NCBI GenBank assembly: GCA_963666965.1
Contig: OY762939.1
Span: forward strand, 1,364,001-1,428,000
DNA length: 64,000 bases
DNA from: Proruminimicrobium sp963666965
GTDB taxonomy: Bacteria; Elusimicrobiota; Endomicrobiia; Endomicrobiales; Endomicrobiaceae
Direction: 5' to 3'
The position numbers and the translations under genes are program-made. Below the pieces are notes generated by a model. It saw nothing but the letters and a program-made list of their open reading frames with translations, was not told where the DNA came from and did no database searches. This document shows, one piece after another, positions 9,422 to 19,636 of the stretch (position 1 is the first letter of the stretch; each line of letters begins with the position of its first letter).

Positions 9422-12400
9422 CTATATAAAGTCGCTTTCGGTATCGTTTCTCATTCCTTTCGAATACAAATAAATATAAGGCACAAACAACAGCGCAAGA
9501 GCCAAAGCAAATGTCAATCCTCCTACAACAGCTATAGCCATAGGCTGATTTGTTGTAGCGCCTTCTCCAAGGCCCATAGCCAAAGGAAGCAAATCTACTA
9601 CAGTAGTCAGAGTTGTCATCGTAATAGGCCTTATATGTTCAACTGTAAGATCAACGATAAGCTCTTTAAACGAAATTATATCTCTGTATTTGTCCGGATT
9701 TAGGCTGTAATAGTAATTATATCTGTCAATAAGAAGAATAGATATGTTGACAACGTTTCCTATCAACATTATTATACCTAACATTGAAATTGAGTTTATA
9801 GACTGACCTGTCGCAAATAATGTCAGCAAAGCTCCTATAACGCCCAGAGGAACTGCCGTCATAACAAGAATAGGCTGCAACAATGACTCAAACTGCGAAG
9901 CAAGGATCATAAATATTATTACTATTCCGAGAATCATGGCAAAAGATGTCTGCGAAAGAGATTCTTTCATTGCAAGCATCTCTCCGCTTATCAAGGAGCT
10001 GACATTGTTATTGTTATATGAATCGTCAAGTATTTCCTGAAGCTGTTTGACGGCTTTTGTAAAATTGCCGTTTACATTTGCCGTTACCAGATAAGTTCTT
10101 TCTCTTTCAATTCTTTTAATTGCAGGCAAAGTTTTTACGAAGTTTGCCTGAGCTATCTGCTTAAGCTGTATTGTCATACCCCATGATGAATATGCCGTCA
10201 TTTCCATAACTTTATCCAGCGTATCTCTGTCTTCAGGCTTCATTCTTACTCTTATATCCATTTCATCATCTTCAAGTTTCAGTTTTGTCGCCACAAAACC
10301 TTTTATGCCGGCAAGCGTCATAGCTGCTATATCCTGAGTTGAAAGTCCAAAAAGAGAAGCTCTTTCTCTGTCAATAGTAAGTCTTAATTCCGGAACTTCA
10401 TCAGAAGGATCCACTTTAATACCGTAAAATTCAGGCATAGCATCCATTGTTTTTCTCAATTTGGCGGCATACTCTCTCAATTTATCCAAATCCCGTCCCT
10501 TTAATTCAACTGTAACACCTGAACCTCCGCCGCCTGAACTAAAAAGACCCTGCTGCGTTACAAATTCTATATCAAGATTTTTAATATTCATTTTTTTGAT
10601 TTCATCGCTGAGTTCCGTAACTATTCTGTCTGTGGAAAATCCCTTTGGAGTCAAATTCGTTATTATTCTTGCCTGATACGAGCCGAGCGTTTCAACCGAA
10701 GATGAACCTACCTGATCTCCGGTAGAGCCTATGCTTGTTGCAATATCGGTGACTTCATCATAACTTGATATGGATTTTTCTATTTTTTTCACGACATCAT
10801 TTGTTATTTCCAAAGGAGTATCGGGATGCATTGATATGTTAAGAACAAATCTTCTTTCATCCGTTTTAGGCATAAATTCTTTAGGTATAAAATACATCAC
10901 AAGTATTCCTATAACCGCATATACCAAAACATATAAAAAAATCTTACCTGGTCTGAAATTTAAAGTTGTTTTCAAAAGAGGAGCAAAATATTTATTTATA
11001 GAATCAAGACCTGCCGTAACCGATTGGTTTTCAAGATTGGCCTGAAGAGCAAGCCTGGGCACAAGAAACAACGCAGCAAATATTGACGCTATCATTGAAA
11101 AAGTAATTGTAAACGCAAGCTGCGAAAAAAGCTGTCCTATCATGCCGGCAACAAATATAAACGGAATAAATATAGCAACAGTTGTGAAAGTGGAACTTAC
11201 GATAGGCGCAAGCAAACTTGAAGTCGCCTGATATATACTTTCTTTTTTAGGTATATTTTTTCCCTTGTTTTTATGAACCATCAGTAAGATATTTTCAAGA
11301 ATAACGTTGGAATTGTCGACAACCATTCCTATTCCTATCGTCAATCCTCCGAGAGACATTGAGTTGATCGAAATATTGTTAAAATACATAAGACTCAGAG
11401 TAACGCAAAGTGTTATGGGAATTGCGATATTTATTATTGTTGATCCTACAAAACTTCTCATAAAGAAATATAAAAGAATAAACGAAAGCAGCGTTCCCTG
11501 AATAGCCGACTGATAAATATTATTAAGCGATTTTTTTATAAATACGGATTGGTCATAGGTCGTAATTATTTCAACATCTTCTGGAATTTTATCCTTGATG
11601 CTTTCTAATTTTTCATGGATAAATTTAGACATATTGATCAAATTGGCGCCGGACTGCGGAAAAATTCCTATTGAAATATTTTCCTTTGAATTATATCTTG
11701 AAAATCCTTTTCTATCCTTTAATGTTTCTTTGACATCGGCAACGTCTCTCATATAAACTATTTTTTCGCCGGTATCATCCCTTGTAGATCTGTCTTTTCT
11801 ATAATTTATATTCCTTTCCTGCTGTGCCTGTTTGCCGAATGAAAGAGCCTCTATATCTGAAATATTTTTAAACTCGCCTACGGTTTTTACTATGTATTCA
11901 TGTTTATCTTCTTTAATTGTACCTGCGGGATAAGTTATATTTGCAGTTTGCAGAGAATTAATGACATCAGTTATGGATACCTGATTTGCAAGCAGTCTTC
12001 CTTTATCGATTTCAACAAGTATTTCTTTCTGCTCGCCGCCTCTTATTTCAACCTTTGCAACACCCTCAAGCCTTTCGAGTTCGTCTTTTACATTTTTCTT
12101 TATAAAAGTTCTGAGTTCTGCCATTTTTTCAAGAGAAGGGGAATCTGATTTGTAATTTGCCGAAAGTATTATAGCTTCAACCTGCATAGGATTATATTTT
12201 AAAACTATGGGGTCAAGGGCATCTTTTGGGAGCGACTCTTTTATGAGGTCGATTTTTTCTCTGACATCCATAGATGCAAAATCCATATTCGTACCCCATA
12301 TAAATTCGCATGAAACTATGGAGACGCCTTCTTTTGATATGGATGAAACTCTTTTTATTCTTTTTACCGTTCCAGCCGTTTCTTCAATAAGTTTGCTTAC

Positions 12401-12586
12401 AAGCTTTTCGGATTCTTCTGGGCCGGCTCCTTCGTATTTTGTAACGATAGTAATCTGCGGATATTCCATTGAAGGATATAGTTCCTGAGGCAGACGCGTC
12501 CATGAAATAAGACCCATCAGTATTATGCCCAAAAATATCATTATCGTCGTAACTGGCCTGTCAACCGGAAGTCTTAATAAACTCAT
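9422..12586 (-). CDS. RND efflux pump inner-membrane subunit (second of pair)
   Basis: A 1054-residue HAE-1-type resistance-nodulation-division transporter driven by the proton gradient. It has the duplicated layout of TM1, large periplasmic loop, TM2-7, second loop and TM8-12. The TM4 signature reads GMVVDNSNVILEN, so the first proton-relay aspartate is kept and the second is Asn, as in many non-enteric homologues. TM10 reads NVVNISILLID, with Asn near the usual Lys. Its start overlaps the stop of the upstream RND gene by 4 nt, so the two subunits are made together and could form a mixed trimer like MdtBC. The substrate is unknown. Confidence 0.9.
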   Translation of the reverse strand: MSLLRLPVDRPVTTIMIFLGIILMGLISWTRLPQELYPSMEYPQITIVTKYEGAGPEESEKLVSKLIEETAGTVKRIKRVSSISKEGVSIVSCEFIWGTNMDFASMDVREKIDLIKESLPKDALDPIVLKYNPMQVEAIILSANYKSDSPSLEKMAELRTFIKKNVKDELERLEGVAKVEIRGGEQKEILVEIDKGRLLANQVSITDVINSLQTANITYPAGTIKEDKHEYIVKTVGEFKNISDIEALSFGKQAQQERNINYRKDRSTRDDTGEKIVYMRDVADVKETLKDRKGFSRYNSKENISIGIFPQSGANLINMSKFIHEKLESIKDKIPEDVEIITTYDQSVFIKKSLNNIYQSAIQGTLLSFILLYFFMRSFVGSTIINIAIPITLCVTLSLMYFNNISINSMSLGGLTIGIGMVVDNSNVILENILLMVHKNKGKNIPKKESIYQATSSLLAPIVSSTFTTVAIFIPFIFVAGMIGQLFSQLAFTITFSMIASIFAALFLVPRLALQANLENQSVTAGLDSINKYFAPLLKTTLNFRPGKIFLYVLVYAVIGILVMYFIPKEFMPKTDERRFVLNISMHPDTPLEITNDVVKKIEKSISSYDEVTDIATSIGSTGDQVGSSSVETLGSYQARIITNLTPKGFSTDRIVTELSDEIKKMNIKNLDIEFVTQQGLFSSGGGGSGVTVELKGRDLDKLREYAAKLRKTMDAMPEFYGIKVDPSDEVPELRLTIDRERASLFGLSTQDIAAMTLAGIKGFVATKLKLEDDEMDIRVRMKPEDRDTLDKVMEMTAYSSWGMTIQLKQIAQANFVKTLPAIKRIERERTYLVTANVNGNFTKAVKQLQEILDDSYNNNNVSSLISGEMLAMKESLSQTSFAMILGIVIIFMILASQFESLLQPILVMTAVPLGVIGALLTLFATGQSINSISMLGIIMLIGNVVNISILLIDRYNYYYSLNPDKYRDIISFKELIVDLTVEHIRPITMTTLTTVVDLLPLAMGLGEGATTNQPMAIAVVGGLTFALALALLFVPYIYLYSKGMRNDTESDFI

Positions 12587-15500
12587 ATGTTTTCTCTCAT
12601 TACAGGATCTGAATCTTTCCTGTGTTTATTATAAATTTTCTGTAATAATTTTAATAAAGACATAAGCCCGAGCGTTTTAAAGAATATTTTAGTGCTTTCT
12701 TTCGGCTTCTCAAGGACGTAATAAGCCGTAGGAATTATTATCATTGTCAGTATTGTGCCTGTTATTGTTCCGAATAAAACAGTAAGCCCGAGCGATCTCC
12801 ACATGCTTGCAGATTCATCGCGGCTTAGAACCATCGGCAAAAGCCCGAGGGTTTTCATAAGAAAAGTTATAAGTTCAGGTCTTAATCTTTCTTTGCACGA
12901 TTCAAAAATGACTCTTATCAGATTAGTTCTGCCGTGGCGTCTCTGGTTTATTTTATCCACAATAATAATGGAACTGTAAACGATTGAACCGAACAGAATC
13001 ATCATCCCTATCCATACACCGAGGCTTATCGGTTTTTTAAAAACCCATAAAGCAAAAGCAACTCCTATAAGGCTTAACGGAAGAGAAAACATGATTAAAG
13101 TCGGCTGAATATATGATTCAAAAATAGAAGCAAGAACAAAAAATATAAGTATAACCGTAAGAGAAACAGCAAGCAAAAACTGACCTCTGTTTTTGACCGT
13201 TTTTTCATAGTCTCCGGATATATTAAACGAATAGTCCCTCGGGAAAGCAACTCCTTTTAAAGTAGCGTTTATTTTTTCTGCGGCTGTTGTAAGGCCTATT
13301 TTAGCTCTGTTTGCGCTTATCTGTATAAATCTTTTTTTATTTTTATGCCATATTTCCTGATTTGTTTTTATTTTTTCAATATCAGAAACCTGTCCGACAT
13401 ACACAACGTCTTTTCTCTGGTTTACAATCCCGATAAAAGGAATTTCGTCAACTCTCTGTATGCTGCCGGGAGTTAATCGGCATATCGTTTCTATCTGTTT
13501 GCCCTCTGTTCTGTACTGAGTCGCAATCAATCCTCTTATCTGACAGTGAAGCGTATTGCTGAAATAATACGTTGTAAGCCCGAAAATCGCCAGTCTGTTA
13601 TAATCGACATTAATCAAAACTTCAGGTTCATCTTCTCTCATTCTTATTTTTACATCGGTAAGTCCCTGAACCTGCTGAAGTCTTCCGGATGAAGAAAACG
13701 CCAGCTGCTTTAAAGTGCCGTAATCCTGGCCGTAAAAATCAACAAAAATTTCTTTTGAAGTATTGCTTTGTGAATCCTGGTAATAAACAAATGCCGGAGA
13801 AAATTCACCGAATCTTTTTCTGAATTCTTCTTTGAAAGCCTCGGCATTTTTATAAACTGTGACTTCAACAAATGTATGAAGTTTCTCAACTTTTGAAGAG
13901 ACTCTTTTCACATCGCTTCTGTAGCTCATAAGAGCTTCTTCCATTTTTTTTACTATTTCATTTGAAACTTCTATTCTTGTTGCGGGGGGAAACTGTATTC
14001 CTATACGGAAAGTATTAACATCGCCGGCATCCATAAATTCTGAATCTCTTGTAGCCAAAACATGAACCGAAAAAACAAATGCCGCCAAAGTTACCAGCCA
14101 AAGCCATGTTTGTTTTCTGAAACATGATTTCAGTATTCGTCCGTAATAGTGGCGCACTTTCATGTACCAATTCTGAAAATCAAGTTCAAATTTATTTTGC
14201 CATTTATTTATTTGAGGAGGAATAAAAAGCATTGTGCTTACAAGGGAAGCTATCAGAGCAAATGTTATTACAAGGGCAAAGGGAACGTACATCTGTCTGA
14301 TTTCCGGCTCCAAAAAAACCAACGGCAAAAATACAACAATCGTTGTTACCGTAGAAGCAAATATCGGCTGCCACAGTTCTTTTGTAGCATTTACTATTAA
14401 ATCATGTTTATTTTGAAATGTTTTTCGGTGATAATGAAAAGATATATTTTCTATAACGACAATGGAGTTATCCATTACGTTAGCCATACCCATGGCAAGC
14501 CCGCTCAGCGTCATTATGTTAAAAGTCTGGTTTGTAAAATACATAAGAAGAATAGAAATAAAAAGACTAAGCGGCATAGTAGTCGCTACTATAAAAATAC
14601 TTCTTATGTTTTTCATAAATAAAAACAGAATACTTGCAAGAAGTATTCCGCCTACGATCAAAGCCTCAACAAGAGATGAAATAGCTTTTGTTATGTATTC
14701 AGCATCATTTTTTACGGTAGTTATGATTATATCCTGATCAATATCTTTTTTGATTTTTTCTATGACTTTCATGACTTCATTTGCAATTTTGATTGTATTG
14801 CCCGTGGATTCTTTCTGTATATAAACAGAAACTACCGATTGCAGATTAAGTCTTGAGAAAGAAGTAGGTTCGTAAAATGAATCTTTTACTTTTGCAATAT
14901 CTCCTATTCTCACTATGGAACCTGAAGGAGTTATGGCAATGGCCGTATTTTCTATTTCTTCTATGCTGTTATATTCGCCTGTCGCTCTTATTACAAAATT
15001 CTGGTCATATTGTCTGATTTCACCTGCAGATATGGAAATATTTGCAAGGTTGATTTTCTGCACAACCTCAAGAATTGACAGTTTATATCCGAGCAGTCTT
15101 TCGTTGTCAATCTCTATAAGAAGTTTTCTTTCACGGCCTCCGCCAAATTCAACGTTTGCCACTCCGGAAACTCTTAAGATTTTTTCTTTTATCTGTTCCT
15201 CTGCTATTATTCTTAATTCTTCTGTAGTTTTATGATCGGAACTCAGGGAAAGTATTACTACCGGTGAATCTGACTGTTCAAATTTTGCTATTATCGGTTT
15301 TTCTGTTTCTTTAGGCAGCAAATGCCTGACCATAGCTATTTTTTCTCTGATATCTATAACTATAAAATCTGTATCGACATTATGGTGAAACATCATCATA
15401 ATATTCGACTCCGATTCTTTTGAAGAAGATATCATTTCTTTAAGACCGTTCAATTCGGCAAATACTTCTTCCATAGGTCTTGTAACATATTTTTCAACTT

Positions 15501-15669
15501 CGCTTGAGGCAACGCCTCCCCTGAGCCTTGTAACAACGCTTACAAGCCCGGATTGTGCACTCGGATATAATTCAACGGGGATTCTGACAATTGAAATACT
15601 TGAAAATAAAAGCATGGCAATAACAAGCATAAATGTTGTTATTGGTTTTTTAATTCCGAATTCAATCAT
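12583..15669 (-). CDS. RND efflux pump inner-membrane subunit (first of pair)
   Basis: A 1028-residue RND transporter, clearly divergent from its neighbour. The TM4 motif reads ANVMDNSIVVIEN, again with Asp-Asn. TM10 reads SIVYSSIIIVDK, with Tyr where the relay Lys normally stands. This pattern suggests its proton relay may be weaker than its partner's, which would fit a hetero-oligomeric pump (inference). It lies between the adaptor gene (19-nt gap) and the second pump gene (4-nt overlap). Confidence 0.9.
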   Translation of the reverse strand: MIEFGIKKPITTFMLVIAMLLFSSISIVRIPVELYPSAQSGLVSVVTRLRGGVASSEVEKYVTRPMEEVFAELNGLKEMISSSKESESNIMMMFHHNVDTDFIVIDIREKIAMVRHLLPKETEKPIIAKFEQSDSPVVILSLSSDHKTTEELRIIAEEQIKEKILRVSGVANVEFGGGRERKLLIEIDNERLLGYKLSILEVVQKINLANISISAGEIRQYDQNFVIRATGEYNSIEEIENTAIAITPSGSIVRIGDIAKVKDSFYEPTSFSRLNLQSVVSVYIQKESTGNTIKIANEVMKVIEKIKKDIDQDIIITTVKNDAEYITKAISSLVEALIVGGILLASILFLFMKNIRSIFIVATTMPLSLFISILLMYFTNQTFNIMTLSGLAMGMANVMDNSIVVIENISFHYHRKTFQNKHDLIVNATKELWQPIFASTVTTIVVFLPLVFLEPEIRQMYVPFALVITFALIASLVSTMLFIPPQINKWQNKFELDFQNWYMKVRHYYGRILKSCFRKQTWLWLVTLAAFVFSVHVLATRDSEFMDAGDVNTFRIGIQFPPATRIEVSNEIVKKMEEALMSYRSDVKRVSSKVEKLHTFVEVTVYKNAEAFKEEFRKRFGEFSPAFVYYQDSQSNTSKEIFVDFYGQDYGTLKQLAFSSSGRLQQVQGLTDVKIRMREDEPEVLINVDYNRLAIFGLTTYYFSNTLHCQIRGLIATQYRTEGKQIETICRLTPGSIQRVDEIPFIGIVNQRKDVVYVGQVSDIEKIKTNQEIWHKNKKRFIQISANRAKIGLTTAAEKINATLKGVAFPRDYSFNISGDYEKTVKNRGQFLLAVSLTVILIFFVLASIFESYIQPTLIMFSLPLSLIGVAFALWVFKKPISLGVWIGMMILFGSIVYSSIIIVDKINQRRHGRTNLIRVIFESCKERLRPELITFLMKTLGLLPMVLSRDESASMWRSLGLTVLFGTITGTILTMIIIPTAYYVLEKPKESTKIFFKTLGLMSLLKLLQKIYNKHRKDSDPVMRENI

Positions 15670-15688
15670 AATAGAGTACCAATTTTAT

Positions 15689-16948
15689 TTAAGGAAGTTG
15701 CTGCTGAGGCTGTTGCGGCGCATCTACTTTATCTTCTATAGCTTCAAGAAATTTAACTTTGACTCCGTCCGTAAGCTGTCCCTGTGTTTCGACAACAACC
15801 ATATCGCCTATGTTCAAGCCTTGGTTTATAACTGTCTTATCGGTAAGTTTATCTCCGATCTGACATGGCCTCATCTGCACAATACCTTCGCCGGGTGTTC
15901 TGTAATCAGGCACGACCACAGGAATTAAAAATACATTTTCGTTGAGAGAAATTATACTTTCTGAAGGAACAAGCATGACATCTTTCAATTCTTTAAGTAT
16001 TATAACGCCTCTTCCGAACATTCCGGATCTTAGAAGCCCGTCGGGATTTTCAACGCTTACTTTTATGGTCGAAGTTCTTGTCCTTTCTTTTACTGTAGGA
16101 GCTATTTCCATAAGTTTTCCGACAAAAGTTTTTCCCTGGTGAGAATCGCATGTAATATTAACCATCTGCCCTATGGCCAGCTTATAAACATCTTTTTCAG
16201 GAACATCAACTTCAAAATTAGTGCCTTTATCGCTTATAAATTTAGCCACAACATCCTGCGGAGTTATATAATCTCCCGGTTTTATTATTATTTCGGCCAA
16301 AATACCGTCGCTGGGGGCGGTAAGATTTGTTTTCGCAAGATTTGACTGTGAAAGTTCAACTTCCGAAAGCGTGGCTTTCACTTTCGATTCAGCCGATTCT
16401 ATCTCATATCTTGCTTCAAACAATTTGCTTTCGGAAAGAGCTTTCATTCTGTAAAGTTCTTCATAAACTTTGTATCTTTCTTTTGCGGAACTGTAAGCCG
16501 ATACTTCGCTTTTATATTTGCTTCTTGCATAATCGGCTTTTGTCAAAGCATCTTTCGGATCCAGAGAACAAATTACGGATCCTTTTGGTATTTTAGAACC
16601 TTCTTTGTAGTTAAATGATGCAAGCTGTCCGTCTATTTCAAAACGCATTTCATTTTCAACTGCGCCTTTTATGGTTCCCATTGTGGTGTAGGTATCGGTA
16701 TAGTCCTGTTTGGCAAGTTTTTTTACTTTTACGCTTATCATTTCCTGCTTTTCTTCAACTACTTTTTCCTTTCTGAAAAACAAAAGATAAGTTACAAGCC
16801 CCAAAAGTATAGCCAAAAAAGCTATCACAGTTATTTTAAAATACTTTCTGAATTTAGGGCTGGATTCCGAAAGCTGCGTATATTTATATCTGGAATTTTC
16901 TATAAATTTGTAGAAGTAATGTTTAAAAATTGACAAGATGTCCTCCAA
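15689..16948 (-). CDS. RND periplasmic adaptor (membrane fusion protein)
   Basis: A 419-residue HlyD/AcrA-type adaptor bridging the pumps and TolC. A cytoplasmic N-terminus of about 35 residues precedes one membrane anchor (about 37-58), followed by a lipoyl/barrel-sandwich half (GQLASFNYKEGSKIPKG), an alpha-helical hairpin (about 130-200), the second lipoyl half, a beta-barrel and a membrane-proximal domain. The tail is Gln/Pro-rich (APQQPQQQLP). There is no lipobox, so it is anchored by the N-terminal helix rather than by lipid. It lies 5 nt downstream of tolC. Confidence 0.93.
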   Translation of the reverse strand: MEDILSIFKHYFYKFIENSRYKYTQLSESSPKFRKYFKITVIAFLAILLGLVTYLLFFRKEKVVEEKQEMISVKVKKLAKQDYTDTYTTMGTIKGAVENEMRFEIDGQLASFNYKEGSKIPKGSVICSLDPKDALTKADYARSKYKSEVSAYSSAKERYKVYEELYRMKALSESKLFEARYEIESAESKVKATLSEVELSQSNLAKTNLTAPSDGILAEIIIKPGDYITPQDVVAKFISDKGTNFEVDVPEKDVYKLAIGQMVNITCDSHQGKTFVGKLMEIAPTVKERTRTSTIKVSVENPDGLLRSGMFGRGVIILKELKDVMLVPSESIISLNENVFLIPVVVPDYRTPGEGIVQMRPCQIGDKLTDKTVINQGLNIGDMVVVETQGQLTDGVKVKFLEAIEDKVDAPQQPQQQLP

Positions 16949-16953
16949 TAATT

Positions 16954-18363
16954 TTATCTTAAATTCATGAGCGTTAATCTTTCAAGTTCCGTCACGGAAG
17001 AATGATTAGTATAAGATGCTCTTGCAAAAGAAGAAATCGCTTCTGCATACTGCCACGATTCTTCCATCAGCGAAACAGTAGGAACTTCATACAAATCGTT
17101 CCTTTTCTGCATAAGAGCAAGTTTTCTTTCTTTTAACGTTATTTCCTGTCTGAGCGTTTTTGCATTATTTAAAGATATTATGTATTCGTTATATGTCTTT
17201 TCTACGGTTAATCTGCTGTTTTTAAGTATATCTATAAGTTCCGATATTGTCTGTTTTTTACCGATACTGCTTTCTTTTGCGTCAACGAAATACTGAAGAT
17301 CGTCAAGTATAGATAACTGTATGTCCAGAGTATTGTTTTCTATTCTTTTGCTCGCGTCGACTATTGTTGTCGGTTCCGTTTTATCGGCGCTGTAAGAAAC
17401 ATTTAAAGAATTGCCCCATAAGCCCCACGACATCTTTGCGGAAACATTCCATGAAGTCGTCAGTTCAAGCGGAACAGTCGTAAATGCGTCTCCGCTTTTA
17501 CCGTAAAATCCGTCTAAATACAGTTTCGGAAATACTTTGGCCCTGTTAATTTTTATCTTTGTATCGGCCATTTCTATTTGAATTTTTGCAATTTTAACGT
17601 CAAGATTATTTGTCTGCACAAAACTTACGCAATCCTGAAGAGTAAATGAAATTTCAGGCACATCGGTCGGAAGCTCTGCAGAAACGGTGGCCGGAATATC
17701 TTCAAGCCCGTATACTCCGACTATCTCTATAAGTTTTTTTGTTGCGAATTCCAAATTTATTCTGGAAGCATTTAGCAAATTGGCAACTTTATCCCTGAAA
17801 GTTTTTGACTCTGCTAAATCCAGTTCCGATATTGCTTTTGCTTTATATTCAACTTGTGTTTTTAAATATAATTTTTCTACTTTTTCAAATGCTTTGCTTA
17901 AAGCAAGGTATTCCACTTTAAGCGTCAAATATTCATAATAAGCAAGTTTAACTTTTGCGTATAATTCTTCTTTAGATTTCGTATAGTTATACTTTGCCGC
18001 ATCCATCATCAGCCTGTTATATCTGTAGCCTGCTCTTGCTCCGCCGCCTTCATATATAGGCTGAACGGCTCTTACTCCTATTTCTTCCGAATTGTATTCT
18101 TGTTCATCGTCTCCCGGCGTCATAACGGCAAGTTTTGTTTTACCTTTTGAAAATCTTCTTTGCAGCATAAGCTGGGGGAAAAATCCGCGCAGAGAGGTAT
18201 TTATTCTTGCCTGAGCCAAATCTATCTGCTCGTTGGCGACGGCAACTTTTAAATCTCTCGCAGTGGCAATTTTTAAACAAGCGTCAAGAAATTCGTCTGC
18301 CCGAACTGAAGGAACGGCAATAACAAAGCAGATCAAAGTTATGAGCAAAAATTTTATATTCAC
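16954..18363 (-). CDS. TolC-family outer-membrane efflux protein
   Basis: A 469-residue outer-membrane channel for the RND pumps. A signal peptide (residues 1-22, cleavage after VRA) is followed by two related halves rich in long amphipathic helices and short beta strands, the OEP duplication. The start is GTG with AGAGG about 6 nt upstream. It is the first gene of the four-gene operon and proves that the host has an outer membrane. Confidence 0.92.
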   Translation of the reverse strand: MNIKFLLITLICFVIAVPSVRADEFLDACLKIATARDLKVAVANEQIDLAQARINTSLRGFFPQLMLQRRFSKGKTKLAVMTPGDDEQEYNSEEIGVRAVQPIYEGGGARAGYRYNRLMMDAAKYNYTKSKEELYAKVKLAYYEYLTLKVEYLALSKAFEKVEKLYLKTQVEYKAKAISELDLAESKTFRDKVANLLNASRINLEFATKKLIEIVGVYGLEDIPATVSAELPTDVPEISFTLQDCVSFVQTNNLDVKIAKIQIEMADTKIKINRAKVFPKLYLDGFYGKSGDAFTTVPLELTTSWNVSAKMSWGLWGNSLNVSYSADKTEPTTIVDASKRIENNTLDIQLSILDDLQYFVDAKESSIGKKQTISELIDILKNSRLTVEKTYNEYIISLNNAKTLRQEITLKERKLALMQKRNDLYEVPTVSLMEESWQYAEAISSFARASYTNHSSVTELERLTLMNLR

Positions 18364-18402
18364 GTAAACCTCTTGTGAAATTTGATATAAAACGCTTTTG
18401 AA

Positions 18403-18431
18403 AGTATATAAGAAAAAACAATTTTTGTCAA
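18403..18431 (-). promoter_or_regulatory. sigma-70-type promoter of the tolC-RND operon
   Basis: On the minus strand TTGACA (18426-18431) and TATACT (18403-18408) are separated by 17 nt. The predicted start lies about 33 nt upstream of the tolC GTG. No operator palindrome or local regulator gene was found. Confidence 0.75.
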
Positions 18432-18461
18432 TTAAAACCCGACATTAAAATTTATTCATAT

Positions 18462-18839
18462 TTAACGATTTTTCTTGTTATTTATAAAATAATGTTTCTT
18501 CTTTTTTTGAATAATAAACTTTCTTATAATTTTCCTGAATATTTTTTTTCTGAAAATATATGCAATCACTGAAACAAGCAACGCTGCCGCCATTAACCAA
18601 TATACGTATTTAACAACATAATTTTTGATTATAAATTTTGAATAGCTTTCTCCGCACAGATATAATCCTGCAAAAAACATAAGCCACGAAACAAAATATA
18701 ATAAAAATCCGATATAATAAAATTTTTTATTTTTATTTTTTTTACCGAGATACATAAAATAAGTTAAACTTCCGAGGCCGAAAGGAATGTTTATAAAGAG
18801 AAGTATTACGCCTGTTATAACGCCTAAACTTAAAGTCAT
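18462..18839 (-). CDS. small membrane protein of unknown function
   Basis: 125 residues with about three hydrophobic segments (roughly 5-30, 42-62 and 78-96) and a very basic C-terminal tail. I do not recognise the family. Its start overlaps the stop of the upstream CpXC-domain gene by 4 nt, so the two are coupled and may act together. No terminator is evident before the tolC promoter. Confidence 0.6.
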   Translation of the reverse strand: MTLSLGVITGVILLFINIPFGLGSLTYFMYLGKKNKNKKFYYIGFLLYFVSWLMFFAGLYLCGESYSKFIIKNYVVKYVYWLMAAALLVSVIAYIFRKKIFRKIIRKFIIQKKKKHYFINNKKNR

Positions 18840-19504
18840 TTGTTTGATGAATGCATTAAAATCTCATCTAAACAAGACGGATTTTTTTTGATTCTCCCGA
18901 GCAGCTTCTCATACTCAAGCAGATTTGCATTATAAGAAAGAAGTTTTTCAATTCCCTCAATAATATGTTTTTTGATATCGGCCGAAGATTCAGATGTTTT
19001 TTTTATTTTCGGTATTGCGTAAGGCATACATAAATTTCTGGCTTTAGAGGGTTTTATCTTTATAATTTCAAGTCCTATTCTCTTAGCTATAAATTCGACT
19101 ATTTGTATTTCGTCATTTAAATACTCTTCGTTTTTGAGCATATCGACTAGATCTTCTATGCCAAAAAACAAAACAGGTTCAAATTTAAAGGATGAGGCTT
19201 CTTTTGTACTTTTAACAGCCGCCGTAAATTCTTCAATCATCTGCTTTCTGTATTTAGCCGCATGTTCTTCATAATGTTTCGGATATACGTAAGCTATAAG
19301 TTCTCTTGAAATATCCTGGTATATAAAAAAAACTTCCCAGTAAAACAAATGACCGCAATGAGGACATTCGACAACGTTAAACATTCCGGAATTTATTACA
19401 TCCTTAAGCTCAGGATTTTCGGAAATGCTTACCGCAGTCCAGATATCAGCTTCAAAAACATCGCCGCAATGACATGTTATTTCACTGTTTGATAGAATAG
19501 ACAT
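18836..19504 (-). CDS. CpXC-domain protein
   Basis: A cytoplasmic protein with an N-terminal CpXC zinc-ribbon-like domain. With the start at 19504 it has 222 residues, and pairs of cysteines occur at the start (ITCHCGD) and about 40 residues on (VECPHCGHLFYWEV), followed by a mixed alpha/beta region. Its function is unknown. An upstream in-frame ATG at 19558 would add 18 residues including another CxC, but a TTGAAA/TATTAT promoter overlaps that stretch and would initiate at the 19504 ATG, so I prefer the short form with a leaderless transcript. It is coupled to the small membrane protein downstream. Confidence 0.65.
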   Translation of the reverse strand: MSILSNSEITCHCGDVFEADIWTAVSISENPELKDVINSGMFNVVECPHCGHLFYWEVFFIYQDISRELIAYVYPKHYEEHAAKYRKQMIEEFTAAVKSTKEASSFKFEPVLFFGIEDLVDMLKNEEYLNDEIQIVEFIAKRIGLEIIKIKPSKARNLCMPYAIPKIKKTSESSADIKKHIIEGIEKLLSYNANLLEYEKLLGRIKKNPSCLDEILMHSSNK

Positions 19505-19511
19505 ATCCGGA

Positions 19512-19540
19512 ATAATACCACATTGACACTTTTTTTTCAA
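19512..19540 (-). promoter_or_regulatory. promoter of the CpXC gene, probably leaderless
   Basis: On the minus strand TTGAAA (19535-19540) is followed after 17 nt by TATTAT (19512-19517). The -10 box ends 7 nt before the ATG at 19504, so the transcript would begin at the start codon. There is no Shine-Dalgarno sequence. Confidence 0.6.
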
Positions 19541-19566
19541 CCGGAACAACAGCGGCAATTTTTTGT

Positions 19567-19595
19567 TTGATTTATCACGTTAAATCTTGTATCAT
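19567..19595 (+). promoter_or_regulatory. promoter upstream of tpiA
   Basis: TTGATT (19567-19572) and TATCAT (19590-19595) lie 17 nt apart. The leader would be about 35 nt and contains AAAGGAG before tpiA. It diverges from the CpXC promoter and could drive the long sugar/nucleoside operon. Confidence 0.5.
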
Positions 19596-19636
19596 ATCAC
19601 GGAATAATTTAATTTTAAATAAAAAGGAGATTTTGT

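Noticed and set aside
14149..14737. Plus-strand open frames opposite the RND genes (and similar frames opposite other large genes)
   Set aside because: They are antisense shadows with no ribosome sites and biased composition, lying within well-conserved coding sequence.
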